From JBFXAN01 sp050184225 (GTDB lineage: Bacteria > Chloroflexota > Dehalococcoidia > CAUJGQ01): DNA of 30,050 bases. Below the pieces are notes generated by a model that was not told the DNA's origin, did not search any database, and was given only the letters and a program-made list of their open reading frames with translations. The DNA lies in the NCBI GenBank assembly GCA_050184225.1, contig JBFXAN010000072.1, positions 1-30,050 of the forward strand, in the 5' to 3' direction. Positions 21,208-30,050 of this stretch are shown here, in pieces (within the stretch, counting starts at the first letter, position 1; the number at the start of each line of letters is the position of its first letter). The translations under genes and the position numbers were made by a program.

Positions 21208-24200
21208 TCACGCATCCGGCAGTTCTTGAAGAAGGGCCAGGGGGAAGTCGCGGAAAGCATCCGCCAACGGCAGGGCGGCGCCCGCGTCGTGGGACACGCT
21301 CTCGATAATCGCGCCCGACAAGATATGGCGATACCTCGTCCCCGGCCGCGACTCGGGCAGCACGATCAGGCTACTGCCCCAGGTGTCGGCGCCGAGTGGG
21401 TGCCCCCGTTTCGGCGCGATCCGGACGAGGTGACGCGGCACGATCACCAGTGCCGCTTCTGCATCCAATCGGCGGGCAAAGGCGACAACGTGCTCGGCAT
21501 GATCGCCGTTCGTCGACAGGGGTAGATAGTCTCCGTTGCGGAAGAGTGCCGCATGCTCTCGGCGAAAGCACAGGGCGCGATGCGTGACAAACAGCTTGAT
21601 CCGCCCATCCTGCCAGGATGCCAGCAGCCGGCGGCAGAGCGGGGCGAGGTCGTCACCGGCCGACTCGATCCGGCGCATCAGTTGGCGCAGCCCGCGCGAT
21701 CGCAGCCGGTAGTCCACCGGCCGGCGGTTATCCGGATCGACGAGTGAGAAGTCCCACAATTCCGTCCCCTGGTAGATATCTGGGACGCCGGGTGCGGTGA
21801 TCTTGAGCAACGTCTGACCGAGGCTGTAGTAGGCGCCGAAGCGAGCCACGATCGCGAGCAGCGGGCGCAGCGACCGGACAAAGGCATTGTCCGGCGTCCG
21901 GCCGAGGACCGCATGCACGAACGCCTGCACGGCCTCATCATAGTCCGCATTCGGATTGATCCAGCTGGTGTTGACCTTCGACTCCTTGATCGCCTTCAAC
22001 ATATAGGCGGCGATCCGCTCCCGAAAGACGCGATAGGCGTCGCCATCCATTGGCTCGAGCGGCCACGCGCCGAGCAGCGTCTGATAGAAGAGGTACTCTT
22101 CGTTGCGGTCCGGCGCGACGCGGTCCTCGAGGATCGCCTTCTTTGGCCGGTTCAGCGTCCGCCACTGTTCCAGCGCGGCCGACCACTCCGATGGGAGCTC
22201 GGAGAGGACGTTGATCCGGGCGCGCACATCCTCACTGCGCTTCGTATCGTGCGTCGACGTCGCATTCATCGCGTGCGGCCAGCGTTCGGCACGTTCGGCG
22301 TTGAGCTTGTGGAAAGCCGGCACCGTCGTGCCGAAGTGCTCAGGCTCGCCGCCGACCTCGTTCAGTGACACCAGCCGGTTGAAGATGTAGAACGCGGTGT
22401 CTTCCACGCCCTTGGCCATGACGGGACCGGTGACCTGCTGAAACTTCATGACGAAGTTCCGCAGCAGGTCGGGATTGCGCTCGCGGTCACTCTCGTGCTG
22501 AAAGAGCAGCACGTCGCGGATGAAGCTCAAGATCGTCGGCTCGATCGTCGGATTCAAGCGCCGGGCGCGGGCGATCGCGGAATCGATCGCGGCACGGTCG
22601 TGCGGATCAATGCTGCCTTCGCCGGTCATGTACGTGCGATAGACCGGGAAGCAGGCGATCACCTCCCGCAGCGCGGTGCGCAGGCCGTTGAGCGTGAAGT
22701 CGCGATGACGGCGGCTCATCTCCGTGATGCTGTTGAGCTGGTAAGCGAGCACGTTCAGCTCACCCGCGAGCGCGGTCCGCATGATCAGGCGTTTCTGCTC
22801 GTACATCAGGTCGCGGTACTCGATGTCCGTCCGCGTGAAGCTGTCGTAGATCTGGTCGAATGCCCGTCGATTGGCGCGGTCGACGAAGACGCCGGTGACG
22901 GCGTTGGCGAACTCATACCCGGTCGTGCCATCGACCGGCCAGCGGGCCGGCAGCCGTTCGCGTCCGCTGAGGATCTTCTCGACGAGAATATAGAGCGGGC
23001 GGGCGCGGTCGCTGTGCGGATCGCCGGCAAGCGCCGCGTCATACTGCTCGGCGGCAGCCAGACGGACGGCGACATCATCCGGCAGTTGCTCCATGAGATA
23101 GCGCTGCTGCAGGCGGGCGACATAGCCGACCGGGTCCCACAACCCATCGGGATGATCGAGCCGCAGGCCGGTCACCGCCCCCTCCCGCAGCAGCCGGAAG
23201 AGCAGCCGGTGACTCTCCTCGAAGACGGCGGAATTCTCGACCCGGATCGCCGCCAGGTCGTTGATGTCGAAGAAGCGCCGGTAGTTGATCTCTTCGCCGG
23301 CCGTACGCCAGTAGCTGAGCCGGTACGGCTGCGCCTCGAGCAACTCGTCCAGGCTGTCAAAGCTGGACGGATCGCCGGACGTGCCGTTATACGAAGCGAC
23401 GGCGTCATCCAACGACGTGCGAACCTCAGGAGAGGACGTGCAGAGTGCTGCCAACCGACGACGGAGGATCTCCTTCTCCCGCGCCCGTTCTCGACGGCGG
23501 TCGCGGCTCGTTTGCACAGGCGCCGGGAGATAGTTCAGACCGGTGGTGATGCTCTGCAGCTCGAGGGCGTGCTCGTGTTCCGGCCCGAGCTTGTCGACGA
23601 CCGCCGGCAACGCGCGCTGGAGGATGACGATGGCGGACTTCGGTGCGATCGGCAGGCGGTGATCGTAGTAGTGGACGGTGAAGCTCCCGTCGGCGTAGCG
23701 CAATGTCAACTCGCCGTTTTCGAGCACCACGCCGTACTGGTCGCCGAGAATCGGCAGCAGCACTTTACTGCGTAGCTCCTCCTTCAGCGGACGCCAATCG
23801 ATGTCGAAGAAATCCGCATAGAGTGATGCCTGCCCATTCTCCAGGACATCCATCCACCAGGCGTTCGCGGATTCGCCGATCCCCATATGGTTGGGCACGA
23901 AGTCGAGGACCTGGCCCATCTCCCGCTCGCGGATCGCCTGGACGAATGCCTCGTAGTCAGCCTCCGTGCCGATCGCGGGGTTCAGGCTGTTGTGATCGGC
24001 GATATCGTAGCCATGCGTGCTGTCGGCCCGGGCGCGAAAGTACGGCGAAGCGTAGACATCGCTGATACCCAGATCGAACAGGTAGGGGACCACCTTGCGG
24101 GCGTCGTGAAAGGTGAAGCCGCTGTTGAATTGCAACCGATAGGTGGCAACCGGAATCCGTCGCTGCCACCGAGGCATCGTGGCTGCCTGCGTAGGAACCG

Positions 24201-24231
24201 GGCCTGGACGGAGGGCGGATGACGTCGTCAC
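21208..24231 (-). CDS. treY: Maltooligosyl trehalose synthase
   Basis: A GH13 enzyme of up to 1007 residues (GTG 24231); an ATG at 24177 gives 989 residues and starts MPRWQRRIPVATYRLQFNSG, closer to other TreY starts. Signatures are THGYDIADHNSLNP, VLDFVPNHMGIGE, TGLRLDHPDGLWDPVGY with the nucleophile Asp359, KGVEDTAFYIFNRL and ATSTHDTKRSEDVRARI. It isomerises the reducing-end alpha-1,4 bond of maltodextrins to alpha-1,1, forming maltooligosyl-trehalose. TreZ normally then releases trehalose, but no treZ is found here. It lies between glgX (78 bp upstream) and malQ (3 bp downstream). Confidence 0.96.
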   Translation of the reverse strand: MTTSSALRPGPVPTQAATMPRWQRRIPVATYRLQFNSGFTFHDARKVVPYLFDLGISDVYASPYFRARADSTHGYDIADHNSLNPAIGTEADYEAFVQAIREREMGQVLDFVPNHMGIGESANAWWMDVLENGQASLYADFFDIDWRPLKEELRSKVLLPILGDQYGVVLENGELTLRYADGSFTVHYYDHRLPIAPKSAIVILQRALPAVVDKLGPEHEHALELQSITTGLNYLPAPVQTSRDRRRERAREKEILRRRLAALCTSSPEVRTSLDDAVASYNGTSGDPSSFDSLDELLEAQPYRLSYWRTAGEEINYRRFFDINDLAAIRVENSAVFEESHRLLFRLLREGAVTGLRLDHPDGLWDPVGYVARLQQRYLMEQLPDDVAVRLAAAEQYDAALAGDPHSDRARPLYILVEKILSGRERLPARWPVDGTTGYEFANAVTGVFVDRANRRAFDQIYDSFTRTDIEYRDLMYEQKRLIMRTALAGELNVLAYQLNSITEMSRRHRDFTLNGLRTALREVIACFPVYRTYMTGEGSIDPHDRAAIDSAIARARRLNPTIEPTILSFIRDVLLFQHESDRERNPDLLRNFVMKFQQVTGPVMAKGVEDTAFYIFNRLVSLNEVGGEPEHFGTTVPAFHKLNAERAERWPHAMNATSTHDTKRSEDVRARINVLSELPSEWSAALEQWRTLNRPKKAILEDRVAPDRNEEYLFYQTLLGAWPLEPMDGDAYRVFRERIAAYMLKAIKESKVNTSWINPNADYDEAVQAFVHAVLGRTPDNAFVRSLRPLLAIVARFGAYYSLGQTLLKITAPGVPDIYQGTELWDFSLVDPDNRRPVDYRLRSRGLRQLMRRIESAGDDLAPLCRRLLASWQDGRIKLFVTHRALCFRREHAALFRNGDYLPLSTNGDHAEHVVAFARRLDAEAALVIVPRHLVRIAPKRGHPLGADTWGSSLIVLPESRPGTRYRHILSGAIIESVSHDAGAALPLADAFRDFPLALLQELPDA

Positions 24232-24309
24232 GCGATCTATTGTGCCATGCCGGCATCACTCGCTGATGACCGGCACGGAGTATGCGATCTCAATCGGCCA
24301 TGCGCGACG

Positions 24310-26442
24310 CTAGCGCCCGTCTCGCCGCCAGGAGAGCAGCGCCAGCGAGCGGCCCGTGACGTTGTAGTCTTCGCCCGGCGCGAGCAATCGGTCCCCCGGT
24401 TCGACATCGAGGGCGTCGGTATCGATCAGCACGTCCCACCGACCGGCGCCGATTCCCTTTGGCAAGGTGAAGGGGATGTCTTCGTAGTGCGCGTTCATCA
24501 AGAACAGGAGCGCGTCGCTCGACCAAGGTTCGCCGCGCTCGTCATAGGCGTTCAAGGTATCGCCCGCAAGCCGCGCGCCGAGCGCGCGGATGAAGGAGGT
24601 CTGCCACTCCTCCTCGCCCATCTCCTCGCCATCGGTCCGCAGCCAGGTAATGTCTTTGATTGGATGGCCGGCAATCGGGCGGCCCTGGAAGAATTTCTGT
24701 CGGCGCAAGAGTGGCTGCTCTCGGCGGATGCGAAGCAGCCGCTCGGTGACCGCAAGCAGTTCCTGGTCCGCCTCACGCAGATCCCAGTTGAACCAGGAGA
24801 GGGGATTGTCCTGGCAGTAGGCGTTGTTGTTCCCCTGTTGCGTGCGCCCCATCTCATCGCCGCCGAGCAACATCGGCACGCCCTGGGAAATGAGCAGTGT
24901 CGCCAGGAAGTTGCGTTTCTGCCGTTCACGGAGCGCAATGACCTGCGGATCATCGGTCGGCCCTTCCGCACCACAGTTCCAGGAGAGGTTGTCGTCGGAG
25001 CCGTCGCGGTTGTCTTCGCCGTTGGCCTCGTTGTGCTTGTCGTTGTAGCTGACCAGATCGTTCAACGTGAAGCCGTCGTGAGCGGTGACGAAGTTGATGC
25101 TCGCATACGGACGGCGGCCGTCATCCTTGTAGAGATCGCTGGAGCCGGAGAGGCGGTACGCCAGCTCGGCGACGAGGGAATCGTCCCCCTTCCAATAGCG
25201 GCGCACGCTGTCCCGGTACTTGCCGTTCCATTCGGTCCAGAGCACCGGGAAGTTACCGACCTGATAGCCGCCTTCGCCGACATCCCAGGGTTCGGCGATC
25301 AGCTTGACCTGCGAGATCACCGGATCTTGATGGATGATGTCGAAGAATGCCGAAAGCCGGTCCACGTCATGCAGCTCCCGCGCCAGCGCGGACGCAAGAT
25401 CGAACCGAAAGCCATCGACATGCATCTCCGTCACCCAGTAGCGGAGGCTGTCCATGATCAGCCGCAGTACCTCCGGATGGCGCACATTCAGACTGTTGCC
25501 GGTCCCGGTGTAATCCATGTAATACCGCGGTTGATCGGGTAGCAGGCGATAGTAGGCCTGGTTGTCGATCCCGCGGAAGCTGAGGGTTGGTCCAAGTTGG
25601 TTGCCTTCGGCCGTATGGTTGTAGACAACGTCGAGGATCACCTCGATGCCGGCGCGGTGGAGCGCGCGCACCATCGCTTTGAACTCGGCTACCTGCTCGC
25701 CCAACCGGCCCGCGCTGGCGTACCGGCCGTCCGGTGCGAAGAAGCCAAGCGTGTTGTACCCCCAATAGTTGGTCAGCCCCTGATCGAGCAGGTGCTTGTC
25801 ATCGAGAAACTCGTGAACGGGGAGCAGCTCGACCGCCGTGATGCCCAGGTTTGTCAGGTGCTCGATCGCGGCGGGATGGGCCAGTCCGGCATAGGTGCCG
25901 CGCAGCTCGTCGGGCACGCGCGGATGTTGTTGCGTGAATCCCTTGACATGCACTTCATAGATCACCGACCGGTGCCAGGGAATCCGTGGATGCCGGTCAG
26001 CCTCCCAGTCAAAGAAGCGGTCAACGACCACGCCCTTCGGCGCGCCACGGGCGCTGTCGCTCTCGTCACGGCGCAGATCCGATTGAGGGTTGCCGAGCGT
26101 GTAGCCGAAGAGTGGGGCATTCCAGTCCGGCTTATTCGCAACGGCACGGGCATAGGGATCAAGCAACACTTTGGCAGCATTGAAGCGCAATCCGTGGTCC
26201 GGTTCATAGGGACCATAGACCCGATAGCCGTACAGTTGTCCTGGCCGAACCGCGGGCAGATACCCGTGCCAGACGTGGGCGGTGGTTTCCGGCAGAACGA
26301 TTGCGCTGCTCTCCGGCGCGTCCGGTGCGTCGAAGAGGCACAACTCGACGTTGCTCGCCCCTTCGGAGAACAATGCGAAGTTCGTCCCCTGACCATCCCA
26401 GGTTGCGCCGAGCGGATAGGGACGGCCCGGCCAGATCTTCAT
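24310..26442 (-). CDS. glgX: Glycogen debranching enzyme GlgX/TreX (isoamylase type)
   Basis: A 710-residue GH13 protein. The N-terminal CBM48 domain (YPLGATWDGQGTNFALFSEG, VELCLFD) precedes the barrel. Motifs are AVELLPVHEF, YWGYNTLGFFAPDGRYAS, EVILDVVYNHTAEG, HVDGFRFDLASAL (nucleophile Asp348), LIAEPWDVG (Glu384) and FVTAHDGFTLNDLVSYN (Asp456). It cleaves alpha-1,6 branches of glycogen or limit dextrins, providing linear chains for TreY; the TreX role is suggested by the cluster. The start at 26442 follows GAGG. It is the first gene of the minus-strand glucan operon and is divergent from the BsuPI protein. Confidence 0.96.
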   Translation of the reverse strand: MKIWPGRPYPLGATWDGQGTNFALFSEGASNVELCLFDAPDAPESSAIVLPETTAHVWHGYLPAVRPGQLYGYRVYGPYEPDHGLRFNAAKVLLDPYARAVANKPDWNAPLFGYTLGNPQSDLRRDESDSARGAPKGVVVDRFFDWEADRHPRIPWHRSVIYEVHVKGFTQQHPRVPDELRGTYAGLAHPAAIEHLTNLGITAVELLPVHEFLDDKHLLDQGLTNYWGYNTLGFFAPDGRYASAGRLGEQVAEFKAMVRALHRAGIEVILDVVYNHTAEGNQLGPTLSFRGIDNQAYYRLLPDQPRYYMDYTGTGNSLNVRHPEVLRLIMDSLRYWVTEMHVDGFRFDLASALARELHDVDRLSAFFDIIHQDPVISQVKLIAEPWDVGEGGYQVGNFPVLWTEWNGKYRDSVRRYWKGDDSLVAELAYRLSGSSDLYKDDGRRPYASINFVTAHDGFTLNDLVSYNDKHNEANGEDNRDGSDDNLSWNCGAEGPTDDPQVIALRERQKRNFLATLLISQGVPMLLGGDEMGRTQQGNNNAYCQDNPLSWFNWDLREADQELLAVTERLLRIRREQPLLRRQKFFQGRPIAGHPIKDITWLRTDGEEMGEEEWQTSFIRALGARLAGDTLNAYDERGEPWSSDALLFLMNAHYEDIPFTLPKGIGAGRWDVLIDTDALDVEPGDRLLAPGEDYNVTGRSLALLSWRRDGR

Positions 26443-26634
26443 CGGCGAGCCTCATGCACACCGCGTTGTGCGGCTATGATACCGGGCGGTTGCTACGCAT
26501 CCTCGCAGCCCGGCGGCTTAGGCGGAATACGGCATAGGGATGACACGCATGCGAGCGTCGAACCTTGAACGGGACCCACCGACCGGCATAGGCTGAGTCC
26601 GCCTGGATGCAGCCAAGGAATATGGGAGGAAGCG
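26443..26634. other. Divergent promoter region of glgX and the BsuPI protein
   Basis: These 192 bases separate two divergent genes. A -10-like TATCAT on the minus strand (about 26475-26480) could serve glgX, without a clear -35. An imperfect GC-rich inverted repeat (CCGGGC and GCCCGG, about 26483-26514) lies beside it. Nothing else stands out. Confidence 0.35.
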
Positions 26635-27357
26635 ATGTACAGGGCGCTGACGACACTGACGGTGGGAATCTTCGCATCGTTCCTCATGTGGCAACCGACC
26701 AGGGCGCAATCGTCGCCGCTCAGCGTCTTCTTCACCGTCGACCAATTCGTCTATCAGCCGGGCGAGCCGATCAGCTTCACCATCCGGGTGCAGAATGTCA
26801 GCAGCCAGCCGGTGGCGATCAACTTTGCGACGGCGCAGCGGTTCGATGTGATTCTGCAGTCGAGCGCGGCGACCGTCGGCCGCTGGTCCAACGGACAAAT
26901 CTTCGCCCAGGCGACGGGCGAGCAAACCTGGCGACCGGGGCAAACAATCGTCTATGAGGATTCATGGCTGCCCACCAGCGGACTGCTGCCGGGGGCGATC
27001 GGCGGCGGCGCACAGCCACTGATGCGCGGCCTGTTCGAGCTTCATGCGGAGTTGACCGGGATCACGGTGCAACCAACCAGTCCACCGGTGCCGATCGTGA
27101 TCGGGTGGCCGATCGCGCTCGACACCGGATGCACCGAGCTCGACGAAACGCTGACGGCTGAAGTCGATGCTGACACATTGGCCCGTACCGTCGAGCCGCG
27201 GGACGCGCTGAAGTCACTCTGGCAGGAGGGGCGAGGCGATGGGCCTGTTGATGCGTATTCACCGCGTTATGCCGCCGCAAGCGACCTGCAGCAACTGATC
27301 CCGCGCGAGCCGATCACGGTCTGCGTCGATCGTCCGTCACAGATCACGCTGCCGTAG
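26635..27357 (+). CDS. Secreted BsuPI-domain protein
   Basis: A 240-residue protein with GGAGG 5-9 bases before the ATG. A signal peptide (MYRALTTLTVGIFASFLMW, cleavage near TRA-QSS, residue 24) is followed by a BsuPI-like beta domain. The domain reads FVYQPGEPISFTIRVQNVSS, FATAQRFDVILQ, VGRWSNGQIFAQATGEQTW and PGQTIVYEDSW. BsuPI, first known as an intracellular protease inhibitor of Bacillus, is often found in exported proteins of unknown role. The C-terminal 120 residues are unassigned. They carry two cysteines and end in a REPITVCVDRPSQITLP segment that resembles part of the exported protein at 2997. Function is uncertain. Confidence 0.8.
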   Translation: MYRALTTLTVGIFASFLMWQPTRAQSSPLSVFFTVDQFVYQPGEPISFTIRVQNVSSQPVAINFATAQRFDVILQSSAATVGRWSNGQIFAQATGEQTWRPGQTIVYEDSWLPTSGLLPGAIGGGAQPLMRGLFELHAELTGITVQPTSPPVPIVIGWPIALDTGCTELDETLTAEVDADTLARTVEPRDALKSLWQEGRGDGPVDAYSPRYAAASDLQQLIPREPITVCVDRPSQITLP

Positions 27358-27385
27358 TCAAACGCCGGTAGGAGGGTGAGCCGCG

Positions 27386-29008
27386 ATGGTTGAGCCGCAC
27401 GCTGCGACGATCCTGCTGGACAACGCGACCGTCCGCACGTTCGATGCTGCGGACACCGTTGCCGAAGCGGTCGCCGTCCGCGACGGCCGGATCGTCGACG
27501 TGGGCAGCAGCGCCGATCTTCTGACACGCTTCGCCGATGCCGGCCGCCGTGACGTGCATGGCGCCACCGTGTTGCCCGGACTGATCGACTCGCATCTGCA
27601 TCTGCTCACGCTCGGCCTCAACAGTTTCGCCGTTGACCTCTCGCACGCCGCGTCAATCGCCGATGTCCTTTCGGCGCTTGGCGACCGGATCAGCCACACG
27701 CCGGTGGGCACCTGGGTCCTTTCTTCCTCGCGCTGGCATGAGTCGCAACTTCATGAAGGCCGGTTCCCGATGCGGACCGAGCTCGACACCGTTGCCGCGG
27801 CGCATCCTGTCCTGCTGCGGCGCGGCGGACACAATGTCGTCGCCAACTCAGCCGCGCTGGCGGCCGCCGGCATCGACCACGGCACACCCGACCCACCCGG
27901 CGGGACATACGTCCGCGATGCGAGCGGCATGTTGACCGGTCAGGTGATCGGAGCGCCAGCGTTCGGTCGATTGGTACGCCTCCTGCCGGAGCCGGATGAG
28001 GAGCGGTTGGTTGAGGCGATCGCGGTTGCATCTCGGCAACTGGCCGTGGCGGGGATCACCGGCGTGATCGAACCCGGCCTCAGCCACGTTGAGATCGCCG
28101 CCTACCGGCGGGCGTATCGCGAGGGCGCGCTCACCGTTCGCGCCGTCTTAATGCCCCGGCTAGACCCCGGCATCACACTAGAGGCGGGCGATCGCGCCGC
28201 CGCGGCGTTCACCGCCCTGGAGCCGGCGGAGGGCGATGGCTTCCTCAACGTCGGACCGATCAAGATCGTCGCGGATGGCGGCGTCGAGACGAACTATCTG
28301 CGCGACCCATACGCTCGCGCCGACGATCCGCGGGCGCCCCGCGGCAAGCCGCGCGTCAGCCTGGAGAACCTGACCACGATCTGCCGGCTGGCAGCCCGCA
28401 CCGGCCGGCAGATCGGAGTCCACTGCGTCGGCGACGCCGCCATCGACCTGGTCCTCGACGCCTTTGCCGAGGCAGACCGCGAACACTCGATCGCGAACCT
28501 TCGCTGGACACTGATCCACATGACGCTGGCCCGGCCGGAGCACATCGCGCGGGCGCGCGACCTCGGCCTGGTCCTGGCCGTGCAGCAACCGCTGATCGAC
28601 GCGCTCGGCGCCGGCTGGCGCGCCTATTGGGGTGCGGACCGAGCGGAGATGGCGTCGCCGTTGCGGATGTACGCGACGAGCGGGCTGATCGTGGGCGCCG
28701 GCAGCGACGCGCCGGTCACCGACTTCTCCCCATGGCGGGCGCTCTGGTCTGCCGCGACGCGCGGCACAGCGCAGGCCGGGATCCTTGGCCCCGAACAGTC
28801 CGTCGATCCCACCACCTTGCTGCGATGGTACACCACCGGCAGCGCGGCGCTTTCGTTTGACGAAGGAGTCCGCGGCAGCATCGCCCCAGGCATGCGCGCC
28901 GATCTGATCGTCGTTCGGCCCGATCCGCTGACGGTCCGGCCGGACGAACTTCCGACGATCCGCGTTGCGCTCACCATGGTGGACGGTCGCATCGTATATG
29001 AGGGATGA
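27386..29008 (+). CDS. YtcJ-like amidohydrolase (Amidohydro_3)
   Basis: A 540-residue metal-dependent hydrolase, start behind GGAGGGTG. The N-terminal composite strand domain begins LLDNATVRTFDAADTVAEA and GRIVDVGSS. Metal motifs are GLIDSHLHLL (His70, His72), the IKIVADGGVE lysine (Lys293), GVHCVGDAA (His346), TLIHMTLARPEH (His378) and GAGSDAPVTDFSPW (Asp441). HPVLLRRGGHNVVANSAAL is typical of the YtcJ group. Members hydrolyse amides or formamides, but individual substrates are mostly unknown. There is no signal peptide, so it is cytoplasmic. It sits 28 bp after the BsuPI gene, possibly co-transcribed, and is convergent with the methyltransferase. Confidence 0.92.
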   Translation: MVEPHAATILLDNATVRTFDAADTVAEAVAVRDGRIVDVGSSADLLTRFADAGRRDVHGATVLPGLIDSHLHLLTLGLNSFAVDLSHAASIADVLSALGDRISHTPVGTWVLSSSRWHESQLHEGRFPMRTELDTVAAAHPVLLRRGGHNVVANSAALAAAGIDHGTPDPPGGTYVRDASGMLTGQVIGAPAFGRLVRLLPEPDEERLVEAIAVASRQLAVAGITGVIEPGLSHVEIAAYRRAYREGALTVRAVLMPRLDPGITLEAGDRAAAAFTALEPAEGDGFLNVGPIKIVADGGVETNYLRDPYARADDPRAPRGKPRVSLENLTTICRLAARTGRQIGVHCVGDAAIDLVLDAFAEADREHSIANLRWTLIHMTLARPEHIARARDLGLVLAVQQPLIDALGAGWRAYWGADRAEMASPLRMYATSGLIVGAGSDAPVTDFSPWRALWSAATRGTAQAGILGPEQSVDPTTLLRWYTTGSAALSFDEGVRGSIAPGMRADLIVVRPDPLTVRPDELPTIRVALTMVDGRIVYEG

Positions 29009-29014
29009 AACCGC

Positions 29015-29791
29015 TTAGTCGCCGGCGACCGCCATCGCCTCCGGTTCCGTGACGGCCGGAACGGCCGTGGCTGGGCGCCCGACCGGGTAGGCTGCCGAGA
29101 TCAAGGAGGCGCCGAGCGGCAGGTCGCGACGGCGGATGACCCGCCCTTCAGTCCGGAGGATGCCGCGCAACATCGCGTTCAAGGGGCCGGGCAGATCTTC
29201 GAGATGGTGCTCATCGCTATGACCGACCCGATTGACGAACTTGCGGGCGATCGCGAGCGGCAGCAGGATCGCGTTGTAGTAGCTCATCCGCCGTGCTCGA
29301 AAACCGCCCTGATGCAGCGACCGCCGCAGGGTTCCCAGCGTATAGCGGCGATAGTGATGATTGACGTCGTCATGCGCGCTCCAGAGCCACGGCAGCGCCG
29401 GCACGGTCACCAGCAACACGCCGCCCGGCCGCAGAATGCGCCGCGCCTCGCGCAGCAACGCCACATCATCGGGAACGTGTTCGATCACGTCGAGCGCCAG
29501 CACAGCATCGAAGCTGGCGTCGGCAAAGGGCAGTTCCATACCCGATCCGATCACCATCGGCAACTGACGACGGCCGCAGTACTTGGCCGCTTCCGGCGCG
29601 GGGTCCAGCCCGATGGCGTCGCCGAAGGTGCCGAGATGCTGGAGGACGCCGCCGGTGCCACAGCCGAGATCGAGGATGCGGCCGTGGACACCCACCCGCT
29701 CCATCAATTCCGTGACCAGGCGTCGCCGGCCAACGAACCACCAATGGCGATCTTCGGTGTCAAAAAACCGATCGTACAGCTCAGAATCCAC
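29015..29791 (-). CDS. Class I SAM-dependent methyltransferase (Methyltransf_11/UbiE-like)
   Basis: A 258-residue protein. Motif I is RILDLGCGTGGVLQHLG (about 38-54) and motif II/post I is AIGLDPAPEAAKYC. Next come MELPFADASFDAVLALDVIEHVPDD (the FD and DVIEH segment) and GGVLLVTVPALPWLWSAHDDV. An aromatic N-terminus (SELYDRFFDTEDRHWWFVGRR) is typical of methyltransferases found in polysaccharide and lipid gene sets. The C-terminal extension is basic and proline-rich. The target is unknown; O- or C-methylation of a sugar or lipid is possible. It lies 6 bp from the end of the amidohydrolase gene, convergent. Confidence 0.88.
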   Translation of the reverse strand: MDSELYDRFFDTEDRHWWFVGRRRLVTELMERVGVHGRILDLGCGTGGVLQHLGTFGDAIGLDPAPEAAKYCGRRQLPMVIGSGMELPFADASFDAVLALDVIEHVPDDVALLREARRILRPGGVLLVTVPALPWLWSAHDDVNHHYRRYTLGTLRRSLHQGGFRARRMSYYNAILLPLAIARKFVNRVGHSDEHHLEDLPGPLNAMLRGILRTEGRVIRRRDLPLGASLISAAYPVGRPATAVPAVTEPEAMAVAGD

Positions 29792-29841
29792 GAGCGCCTC
29801 GAAGGGTACAGGGTCAATCCGTGGTCACAATCCTATCTACC

Positions 29842-30050
29842 CTACCGGTCACTCCTCGTTGTGTCGAGATAGTACGCGGTACGTGATGCCGTCACGTTGC
29901 CGGCCACCATCAGGCCCGGAAGATATTGCTGATCACATTTCATGCGATGAGCGGTAACGCTCTTACCTTGCCAGCGTGAAGCGGAACCCTCTATCCTCCC
30001 AAACGAGACGCGGCCGATGTCAATGATCCGGCTCCGTACCCACACGTTCT
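29842..30050 (-). CDS. Possible C-terminal part of a gene running off the window
   Basis: An open frame of about 69 codons extends past the right edge on the minus strand and stops at 29842. The peptide (RSRIIDIGRVSFGRIEGSAS to TAYYLDTTRSDR) matches no family I know. It may be a real 3' end or chance; the region contains no other convincing frame. Confidence 0.22.
   Translation of the reverse strand, partial: NVWVRSRIIDIGRVSFGRIEGSASRWQGKSVTAHRMKCDQQYLPGLMVAGNVTASRTAYYLDTTRSDR

Noticed and set aside
22495..25542. Long plus-strand frames opposite treY and glgX (426 and 431 codons)
   Set aside because: They are shadows of two catalytically complete GH13 genes.
1..30050. tRNA, rRNA, prophage or anti-phage defence island
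   Set aside because: No cloverleaf arms, rRNA stretches, phage structural genes or known defence cores were found; the TA loci alone do not make a defence system.

Overview
This is a GC-rich bacterial chromosomal window. The gene content (F420-type luciferase-like oxidoreductase, leucine dehydrogenase, two PIG-L deacetylases, DUF4188 protein, rpsF-ssb-rpsR, GlgX/TreY/MalQ, many GTG/TTG starts) would suit a Chloroflexota lineage such as Thermomicrobia. That placement is inference; no rRNA or complete marker set is present. I see no phage, plasmid, insertion sequence, CRISPR array or tRNA.

Region 1 (about 1-9924) is a patchwork of small accessory genes with visible decay. It holds the 3' end of a short-chain dehydrogenase with an in-frame stop, a MazEF-like pair whose toxin is frameshifted, a secreted amidase, a DUF4188 protein, a small exported protein, a polysaccharide deacetylase and a leucine dehydrogenase. 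These are followed by an apparently intact VapBC pair, a PIG-L deacetylase, a secreted SH3-like protein, a twice-frameshifted methyltransferase, an AcuA-like acetyltransferase, and an orphan antitoxin beside the C-terminal stump of a PIN toxin. Three toxin-antitoxin loci in 9.5 kb, two of them broken on the toxin side, is the main theme here.

Region 2 (9921-13990, minus strand) is a conserved core block transcribed rpsF, ssb, rpsR, a membrane-anchored PpiC-type isomerase and homoserine dehydrogenase. A stem-loop upstream of rpsF resembles the S6:S18 autoregulatory leader RNA. The last two genes overlap by ATGA. Heptanucleotide repeats sit in two of the gaps.

Region 3 (14021-18532, minus strand) holds a luciferase-like oxidoreductase, a possible 44-codon ORF, an MFS exporter and a Rieske protein with a large unassigned helical C-terminal region. 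A 28-bp heptamer array lies in-frame inside the Rieske gene. A perfect 31-bp inverted repeat separates this gene from the next.

Region 4 (18767-26442, minus strand) is an alpha-glucan/trehalose cluster transcribed glgX, treY, malQ, followed by a second PIG-L deacetylase. GlgX debranches glycogen, TreY turns maltodextrin ends into maltooligosyl-trehalose, and MalQ reshapes short glucans. The usual TreZ is absent from the window. Region 5 (26635 to the end) carries a secreted BsuPI-domain protein, a YtcJ-type amidohydrolase and a class I methyltransferase.

I did not find a convincing new multi-gene system. The best leads are the heptamer repeat family, the Rieske fusion protein and the toxin-antitoxin graveyard.
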